From Buxus sempervirens (lineage: Eukaryota; Streptophyta; Magnoliopsida; Buxales; Buxaceae): a stretch of DNA of 64,000 bases. A program made the translations under genes and the position numbers. The notes beneath the pieces are model-generated. The model was not told the DNA's origin. It did not search any database and saw only the letters and a program-made list of their open reading frames with translations. The stretch spans positions 20,007,829-20,071,828 of the forward strand of contig OX387187.1 of assembly GCA_947561395.2 (NCBI GenBank), written 5' to 3'. Positions within the stretch are counted from its first letter, which is position 1. Each line of letters starts with the position of its first letter. Below, piece by piece: positions 61,901 to 64,000 of the stretch.

Positions 61901-63777
61901 CGAGGACCCCTATGGGGAGTTCGGGGAGCTACTAGGGAGCTAGAGTTTCCTCGGGTGTTTTTTTTTATTTTTTATTTTTTTGTTCCATACAGATTATAGG
62001 GTCTTCCTATTTGGGAAATCATTTTTTTGGTTCCTTGTGGGTGGGGGTTGGGTGCATAGAGTGGCTTTACTCATATCAGTTTAAGTTTGTATCTTCCATC
62101 TTTTATAATCTAATATCTTCCATTATCCATAAAAAAATAAAAATAATAATTCTTCATCCAATGCATTTACTTTATCAACTAATCAAATAATTCTTCCACC
62201 AACATATCCTTGCTTACATCTAACAAAACAATTTGCCTATAAATTAAAAATACAATGTCTAAATTAAAATCCAAAAAATTTGGTTTCCAAAAGCTTTTGG
62301 ATTTTCAAGTCCAAAAAAATTAAATGAATGCAGGTCCACCTTAATTTTGCAGGAATCTCATCTATATTTCATACTGAATAAATCAACCTAGCAACTACCT
62401 CGACTTTTGCTTAAAGTTTGCAAACTAATAATATCAAAAGAATACCCAAATCTTATAAATACTTTCAAGAATTGACAAATAAGTCATGTAAGTCAAGGAA
62501 AAGTTAAACGAAACATCTGTTCTACGGAAAATTTTTCAGCATTTTGGGGTTTTTAAGTTGAAATGAGGAAAATCTCTCTTATTTTGGTAAAAACAACTCT
62601 TACGTTAAACAAAAAAGACAATATCAAGGGGCACATTGCAACGACATATAGTGATACTTCTAGGAATCGAATTTCTCCCTATGATCCATATCGGCCCTTG
62701 GGAAAAGAGACATATTAGAGGATATAATATAACATTATATACTGAAATATTTTGAGCCATGGGTTCATTCTTTCTTAATTCATCACTTTATTGCTTTATG
62801 GATCAGAAATTATTATCCAAATAATTAAAAGCATGAGGTAGCAACAATATCAGATAAAAAGAGTGAAGTAACACCAACACTAGAGAAAGTTTCAATAAGA
62901 TACGGACAGAGATAAAGTTTTGAAGCAGACAGTACTGAATGAATTTTAATTTCTTATAGAATACACCACAGCAACATGAGGTTCTTGTTCTAAAATTAGG
63001 CAACCAAAGATGTCATAGTCGAGCTAAAAGATACTTACTCATATCGTGCTCCATCCATGCTCATCACAAGCTCAAAAATTTCTTCACAGGTTGCCTCCAC
63101 CACACCTACAGCTTTCATGGCTCTGCTACAGCTCCTAGGCTGCAGGACACGTACTATACATGAATGGGTTGACTTGCAAGGAATCAGTCAAAATCTATCT
63201 ATAATAAAATTGTGGTATAGGAAACACAGTTAGAACCTTTTAAGATATAATAGACAACAAAGTTAACTACATACGAGATAATCAACTTCGAGAAGCTCTT
63301 CGAAAATTCGGAGTCCTGTATATATTCAGATCAAAACATCATTAATCATTCATTAGTTTTAAAACTTTTTATTGAGATTTAAACTCCAATAATCATTCAT
63401 CTGTTTCATTATATGTTCAGAAATTTTTTTCATCCCATTTTCCTATGCATAAATTTGAACAATTGTTGTTCCTTTGTTTTAATTCTAAACAATAAAAGTG
63501 GTAGTAAGACAAGAACTTTCCATTTTGGCACTGGATGAGACGCCAATGCTTTCTAGAAAATACTTGATCACTGTTCTGATTCAAAAAATCAGAATCAACC
63601 TCTCGAGTCCAATCTGGGACAAAATCAGGTGGACCTGTAAATAGGATGAGAGTCATATTCTGCTAGAGATTAAAAAGTTATGCAGCAAGTAAAAGACTAT
63701 CAGAGACTAAATCTTAAACCACCATTTCCAATTGTTGTTCTTCGTAGTAAATTTGGATTATTGTCATCTTCATCTTC
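21923..63777 (-). CDS. EDR2: EDR2-type protein (START + DUF1336), 17 exons, 5' end outside window
   Basis: Plant EDR2 proteins carry an N-terminal PH domain, a lipid-binding START domain and a C-terminal DUF1336 (EDR2_C). Arabidopsis EDR2 binds PI4P, sits on endomembranes and plasma membrane, and restrains salicylate-dependent cell death in powdery mildew infection. Coding exons in transcript order: 63723-63777, 63521-63634, 63275-63315, 63039-63139, 59911-60006, 41623-41687, 41460-41531, 41190-41345, 38021-38259, 37907-37946, 37669-37823, 37472-37573, 36859-36903, 36640-36780, 35269-35364, 35060-35161, 21923-22048. They join without a frame break into 581 codons plus TGA. START spans about exons 2-9 and DUF1336 exons 11-17. 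Sixteen junctions were checked: fifteen are GT-AG and one is GA-AG (63520/63316). Introns of 13.0 and 18.2 kb hold transposons. The PH domain (about 140 residues by family length) and promoter are beyond 64000. EDR2 versus its close paralogue cannot be separated here. Confidence 0.93.
22205..22439 (+). repeat. Probable 5' LTR of the copia relic
   Basis: Ends TCAGTACA directly before a TGGTAACAGAG site. It shares a promoter-like CCCCTCTCTT...CATCC phrase with 28195-28222. The start is uncertain. Confidence 0.5.
22440..22450 (+). other. Primer-binding-site-like TGGTAACAGAG
   Basis: Resembles the initiator-tRNA-Met site TGGTATCAGAGC of plant copia elements with one change. A second similar site, TGGTCAGAG, lies at 23042, so which belongs to the pol relic is unclear. 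Confidence 0.45.
22453..22660 (-). mobile_element. Possible reverse copia LTR fragment
   Basis: Contains GATTTACGTGATTTGGCTGC and ends near TTGCTCTGATACAC. The latter is the reverse complement of a TGTATCAGAGCAA primer-site phrase, suggesting a second copia end inserted backwards. Confidence 0.35.
23664..23722 (+). repeat. G/T-rich tract with G-quadruplex-like runs
   Basis: Several runs of three or more G separated by short loops, embedded in AT-rich copia sequence. Confidence 0.6.
26100..27540. other. Unassigned insertion-like stretch inside the copia relic
   Basis: This stretch separates the reverse-transcriptase block from the RNase H block. It carries a T-run, several A-runs and no recognisable pol sequence after about 26210. 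It may be a later insertion or decayed RT/RNase H connection. Confidence 0.35.
28298..29689. other. Intron filler without recognised element
   Basis: AT-rich intronic sequence between the copia relic and the solo LTR. No gene, RNA or repeat recognised. Confidence 0.4.
29695..32530 (+). mobile_element. Solo LTR, 2836 bp, target duplication TGCTG
   Basis: Starts TGTAGAATCCTGAATTTTG and ends GATCCGGGGTGTTACA. TGCTG flanks it at 29690-29694 and 32531-32535. Internal landmarks in order are TATAAAAG (30249-30256), GAG|GTAAGTAG (30408), a GC block with GCTCGAGCG words (about 30763-31045), a short direct-repeat cluster TATCTCGGTGGGAAGTT (31679-31747) with diverged copies to about 31820, and TTTTGTTTTCAG ending at 32134. 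No internal retrotransposon sequence remains. It lies in the EDR2-type intron in antisense orientation. Confidence 0.88.
30408..32134 (+). other. Putative LTR-internal intron (GT-AG)
   Basis: GAG|GTAAGTAG to TTTTGTTTTCAG|ATACTC, 1727 bases. These are the best donor and acceptor consensus matches of the family. Transcript evidence is needed to prove splicing. Confidence 0.45.
32536..34196. other. Intron filler without recognised element
   Basis: AT-rich sequence, ending in TA/TG repeats (about 34075-34107). Nothing coding or structured was recognised. Confidence 0.4.
34249..34278. repeat. Perfect 30-bp palindrome centred on TTGATCAA
   Basis: CTCTTCTTCTGTTGA is followed immediately by its exact reverse complement. 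Another palindrome, AAGGGC-TTAT-GCCCTT, lies at 34197-34212. It looks like the centre of a foldback element, but longer arms are only imperfect. Confidence 0.9.
34652..34739. repeat. (CT)n microsatellite, about 88 bp
   Basis: Almost uninterrupted CT dinucleotides. On the gene strand this is a GA tract in the 13-kb intron. Confidence 0.97.
35060..35161 (-). CDS. EDR2: EDR2-type exon (IDVDIGSSTVANGVLGLVCG)
   Basis: DUF1336 segment with a hydrophobic run VLGLVCGVITTLVVDMAFLV near the C-terminus. Acceptor TTTGCAG, donor CAG|GTATGT. It is followed by the 13.0-kb intron. Confidence 0.95.
35269..35364 (-). CDS. EDR2: EDR2-type exon (GSWIVRQSVGSTPCLLGKAV)
   Basis: DUF1336 segment ending NYIRGPKYLE. 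Acceptor CATTCAG, donor GAA|GTATGA. Confidence 0.95.
36640..36780 (-). CDS. EDR2: EDR2-type exon (VPGSTHYSMVFYFVTKQLVP)
   Basis: DUF1336 core with SLLQRFVDGDDEFRNSRLKL. Acceptor GTTACAG, donor AAG|GTGCCT. Confidence 0.95.
36859..36903 (-). CDS. EDR2: EDR2-type exon (VASEKGLFSLAINMQ)
   Basis: A 15-codon DUF1336 exon. Acceptor GTATAG, donor CAA|GTAAGT. Confidence 0.93.
37472..37573 (-). CDS. EDR2: EDR2-type exon (IPAGKHLMELVAVDWFKDIK)
   Basis: DUF1336 segment ending RMDHVARRQGCAVQ. Acceptor TTTTCAG, donor CAA|GTTAGT. Confidence 0.94.
37669..37823 (-). CDS. EDR2: EDR2-type exon, start of DUF1336
   Basis: Includes QIDLSCFSGNLRRDDRD and CWRISDGNNFRVRSKRFFYD, the opening signature of EDR2_C. Acceptor AACTGAAG, donor AAG|GTTACT. 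Confidence 0.94.
37907..37946 (-). CDS. EDR2: EDR2-type microexon (DYSNEVESEVKQT)
   Basis: A 40-base linker exon. Acceptor TTTGACAG, donor ACAG|GTTGTT, phase 1 exit completed by TT of the next exon. Confidence 0.85.
38021..38259 (-). CDS. EDR2: EDR2-type exon, linker (LREWFSQTDER...)
   Basis: Begins LREWFSQTDERQTVPRIPVM and continues into a Ser/Lys-rich and then acidic linker (DEYSDEDEDFQLAEAEQE) between START and DUF1336. Acceptor GACAG, donor GAG|GTTTGC, phase 0. Confidence 0.93.
38260..41189 (-). other. EDR2: 2.9-kb intron of the EDR2-type gene
   Basis: AT-rich. It holds a T-rich tract (40196-40273), a (TA)n tract (40934-40982) and, around it, a word-rich small repeat (about 40735-41070). 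No other gene was seen. Confidence 0.6.
40735..41070. mobile_element. Possible short non-autonomous element with AAATTTC words
   Basis: Repeated AAATTTC, TTTCG and GGGAAATATGG words surround a (TA)n tract and end CATCCTTGGTT. This style resembles the subterminal regions of the hAT copies at 46788-51515 and 57790-57950. Ends and target duplication not determined. Confidence 0.35.
41190..41345 (-). CDS. EDR2: EDR2-type exon (GGFNISPLKARGG...LLQMLNSVA)
   Basis: End of START with TQVQHLMQIDLKGWGVGY-type sequence (here SQVQHLMQIDLKGWGVGY). Acceptor TTCTAG, donor GCGG|GTATGT. Confidence 0.94.
41460..41531 (-). CDS. EDR2: EDR2-type exon (VLFRSREHENCGPQPGFARA)
   Basis: START segment with the RSREHENC signature. 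Acceptor TGTGCAG, donor GAGA|GTATAT. Confidence 0.94.
41623..41687 (-). CDS. EDR2: EDR2-type exon (FVWPRDLCYVRYWRRNDDGS)
   Basis: Highly conserved START block. Acceptor TATGCAG, donor ATG|GTAAAT. Confidence 0.94.
42225..42257. repeat. Poly-C run of 15 followed by (AC)n
   Basis: Fifteen C at 42225-42239 and then alternating ACACAC to 42257. A simple low-complexity tract in the intron. Confidence 0.9.
42965..43082. repeat. GTGTCGG / GACACGACAC word cluster
   Basis: Contains CCTGTGTCCGACACGACAC and ATATGTGTCGGATCC with TTACATGGACACTT and TTGGACATAGCAA at the edges, which read as inverted short words. It may be a small non-autonomous transposon end region. Confidence 0.35.
43779..45241. mobile_element. 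PIF/Harbinger-like non-autonomous element, TSD TAA
   Basis: The left end GGCTCCATTTAGATGTCAAG matches the reverse complement of the right end (GGCCCCATTTGGATAACAAG) with few changes. Both ends are flanked by TAA (43776-43778 and 45242-45244), the 3-bp duplication typical of PIF/Harbinger. The 1463-bp interior has no transposase. It contains a GC-richer section (about 44390-45080) with small open frames that could be captured sequence, but nothing recognisable. Confidence 0.65.
46788..51515 (+). mobile_element. Inner hAT element nested in the outer hAT
   Basis: Its ends are imperfect inverted repeats: ATATCGCACGATACGTATCA (46788 onward) against ATATCGACGTGCCGTATCA (reverse complement, ending 51515). 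CGATAC words repeat within about 150 bases of both ends. It interrupts the outer transposase after KSMDVSN, and the outer reading resumes near 51537. The exact termini and the 8-bp duplication were not resolved. Confidence 0.7.
47579..51147 (+). pseudogene. hAT transposase with BED finger and DUF659, inactivated
   Basis: ATG 47579 opens a frame with GWQHREMVEGNRMHTKCKYC and RLKQRLAG, a BED-type finger. An acidic stretch with VDDDDSDDDDD follows, then in-frame TGA at 48260 and TAG near 48275. DUF659 follows (FIYSNIPPNAANNPYYHTMI; KKWDTYGVTLMCNGCTGPTR). After a frameshift near 48590 come IVTDNQSLYKKAGELL and SCAAHCIDLIL, the hAT core, then RPSITRFATNF. The dimerisation domain (HLSYTKLEKLVFVHYNMRLK, about 49947-50006) ends the core. 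The tail is acidic (50295-50380) and then Gly/Tyr/Ser-rich (50720-50880). Stops and shifts show it cannot make transposase. A sister copy encloses it. Confidence 0.85.
52468..53705. repeat. Degenerate tandem array, ACCTAAGGTACCCC unit of about 20 bp
   Basis: The unit is roughly TACCTAAGGTACCCC plus a variable 5-8 base spacer such as ACTTGAA or TTATATA. It repeats about 55-60 times by spacing. The palindromic GGTACC is the best-kept part. The order of spacers changes along the array, so groups of neighbouring units seem to have been amplified together. Confidence 0.92.
55502..55608. repeat. Three 40-50 bp repeats with pairing arms (GTGACGGTGTAGATCTCA)
   Basis: Constant part GTGACGGTGTAGATCTCA. 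Unit 1 has outer arms GGCA (55502-55505) and TGCC (55526-55529). Unit 3 has CCA (55583-55585) and TGG (55606-55608). Both have inner GTGA/TCAC or GTGA/TCAT and a single bulged T. Unit 2 (about 55546-55564) keeps only the inner stem. Confidence 0.75.
56781..56890 (+). repeat. 55-bp tandem duplication in the hAT transposase tail
   Basis: CCCCAGGTTTTAGTGCGTTC opens copies at 56781 and 56836. They differ at a few sites. Each copy encodes APGFSAFTGEA and ends in TGA, so the duplication lies at the end of the acidic frame. Confidence 0.85.
57951..59910. other. Intron filler with GATTGGCCAATCC-type words
   Basis: At 58005-58130 short palindromic words (CTGGACTAGCCAG, ATTGGCCAAT, GGACTGTCCAGTCC) cluster as in other non-autonomous elements here. 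The rest, to 59910, is AT-rich with no recognised gene. Confidence 0.45.
59911..60006 (-). CDS. EDR2: EDR2-type exon (WDCSFNYGSLVEEVDGHTAI)
   Basis: Encodes the START core ending in HRLQLDWFP and two bases of Met. Acceptor TTGGTAG, donor AAT|GTAACA. The completing G of ATG is the first base of the exon at 41687, 18.2 kb away, which confirms that this is one gene across the transposon nest. Confidence 0.93.
60141..60310. repeat. Two-copy 85-bp tandem duplication
   Basis: AATCAAGAACTCAAGGCCCC starts both copies (60141 and 60226). The copies differ at two or three bases. Intronic. Confidence 0.9.
60765..62150 (+). pseudogene. 5'-truncated LINE: zf-RVT and RNase H remnants
   Basis: Frames resemble the C-terminal part of plant LINE ORF2. 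VWSKSSSGLFTCKSF and WPWKHKLPPKIKAFLWIAPL (60880-61035) match the zf-RVT domain. They are followed, after a frameshift, by FFRCMEDGESIDHIFLQCQS. An RNase H-like KCSLGNPGPLGIGRVFRDH lies at about 61537-61593, and VTDLLAKLGSSKVDIF near 61855-61902. The 3' end is A-rich (62125-62150). The reverse-transcriptase core is absent, as expected from 5' truncation. It sits antisense in the 3.0-kb EDR2-type intron. Confidence 0.75.
62151..63038. other. Intron filler
   Basis: AT-rich sequence between the LINE tail and the next EDR2-type exon. Nothing recognised. Confidence 0.4.
63039..63139 (-). CDS. EDR2: EDR2-type exon (PRSCSRAMKAVGVV...DGARYE)
   Basis: Carries the START segment with EATCEEIFELVMSMDG. 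Acceptor CCTGCAG, donor GA|GTAAGT, phase 2 exit. It is followed by a 3.0-kb intron with a LINE fragment. Confidence 0.92.
63275..63315 (-). CDS. EDR2: EDR2-type exon (LRIFEELLEVDYL)
   Basis: A 41-base exon with acceptor TATACAG and donor CTC|GTATGT, phase 0 exit. Sequence is typical of the START N-terminal strand and helix in EDR2 proteins. Confidence 0.9.
63521..63634 (-). CDS. EDR2: EDR2-type exon, start of START domain; non-canonical donor
   Basis: Encodes GPPDFVPDWTREVD...HWRLIQCQN followed by the first base of Gly. The frame fits the next exon (LRIFEELLEVDYL) only if the exon ends at 63521, where the intron starts GAAAGT rather than GTAAGT. Using the nearby GT at 63516-63515 would shift the frame and reach a stop within the next exon. 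Confidence 0.85.
63723..63777 (-). CDS. EDR2: EDR2-type exon, acidic linker before START
   Basis: Encodes EDEDDNNPNLLRRTTIGN plus the first base of the next Gly codon. This is the conserved acidic linker and RRxTIGNG motif between PH and START. Acceptor TTTACAG, donor G|GTGGTT, phase 1 exit. Confidence 0.88.
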
Positions 63778-63996
63778 CTGTAAACTACACCTACAAAATA
63801 TTTTCAAAAAAAGGAATTTGCAAATAGACAATTAATAATGAGATAAACAGTTTCTTCAAAAAAAATTAATAAGAATCAAAACAGTAAGAACAGCATTGGT
63901 AAAAGGGAATCTAAGAAGTTAGGACGAGATGCAATTGATAAAACAAGAAACGGCAGTATACATAGAATATACAACAGTAATAAGGCACCCTCAAAC

Positions 63997-64000
63997 CTTG
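63997..64000 (-). CDS. EDR2: Possible end of the preceding EDR2-type exon
   Basis: On the minus strand the window begins CAAG|GTTTGAG, which fits an exon end and donor, leaving a 219-base intron before 63777. Only four bases are visible, so this is weak. Confidence 0.3.

Overview
This is plant nuclear DNA, most likely from a eudicot with a repeat-rich genome, possibly woody. The evidence is an intron-rich plant-specific gene, hAT transposons with a BED finger and DUF659, Ty1/copia, Tat/Ogre-like and LINE remnants, and AT-rich spacers. No species can be named from the sequence alone.

One cellular gene organises the right two thirds of the window. On the minus strand, 17 coding exons between 63777 and 21923 give one continuous frame of 581 codons plus a stop. 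They encode the START and C-terminal DUF1336 parts of an ENHANCED DISEASE RESISTANCE 2 (EDR2)-type protein. The N-terminal PH-domain exons lie beyond base 64000. The gene covers more than 42 kb because two introns are very large: 22049-35059 (13.0 kb) and 41688-59910 (18.2 kb). The first holds an old Ty1/copia copy and a solo LTR. The second holds a PIF/Harbinger-like element and a three-level nest: a hAT element interrupted by a related hAT and, further on, by a 4.3-kb solo LTR. A third intron (60007-63038) carries a 5'-truncated LINE. One small intron (63316-63520) fits the conserved protein only if it is spliced as GA-AG.

Left of the gene (1-21.7 kb) is intergenic repeat sequence. It holds a DUF4283 LINE-type ORF1 relic (3072-4343), a stack of LTRs in both orientations (4344-12724), a Helitron helicase relic (12765-13525), a Tat/Ogre-like LTR split by a solo LTR (13536-19127) with a tRNA-Arg-type primer site, and a second Tat-like LTR in reverse (about 19640-21290).

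The most unusual feature is one LTR family that occurs at least seven times here. Members start TGTAAnnCCCnGAATTTT and end GGGGnGTTACA. Three are solo LTRs with exact 5-bp target duplications (CTAGC, TGCTG, GTAGA). Several members share an internal layout: a TATA box, a splice-donor-like GTAAGTAGC (GC in two copies), a GC-rich block of CGCTCGAGCG or GCGCCCACTTG words, a cluster of short interrupted palindromes, and a TTTTGTTTTCAG acceptor-like site. Within a cluster the arms differ from unit to unit but stay complementary, while the core is constant, and the core differs between copies. The two Tat-like LTRs carry comparable palindrome arrays just upstream of their TATA boxes. This repeated co-variation is the best candidate for an undescribed system in the window.
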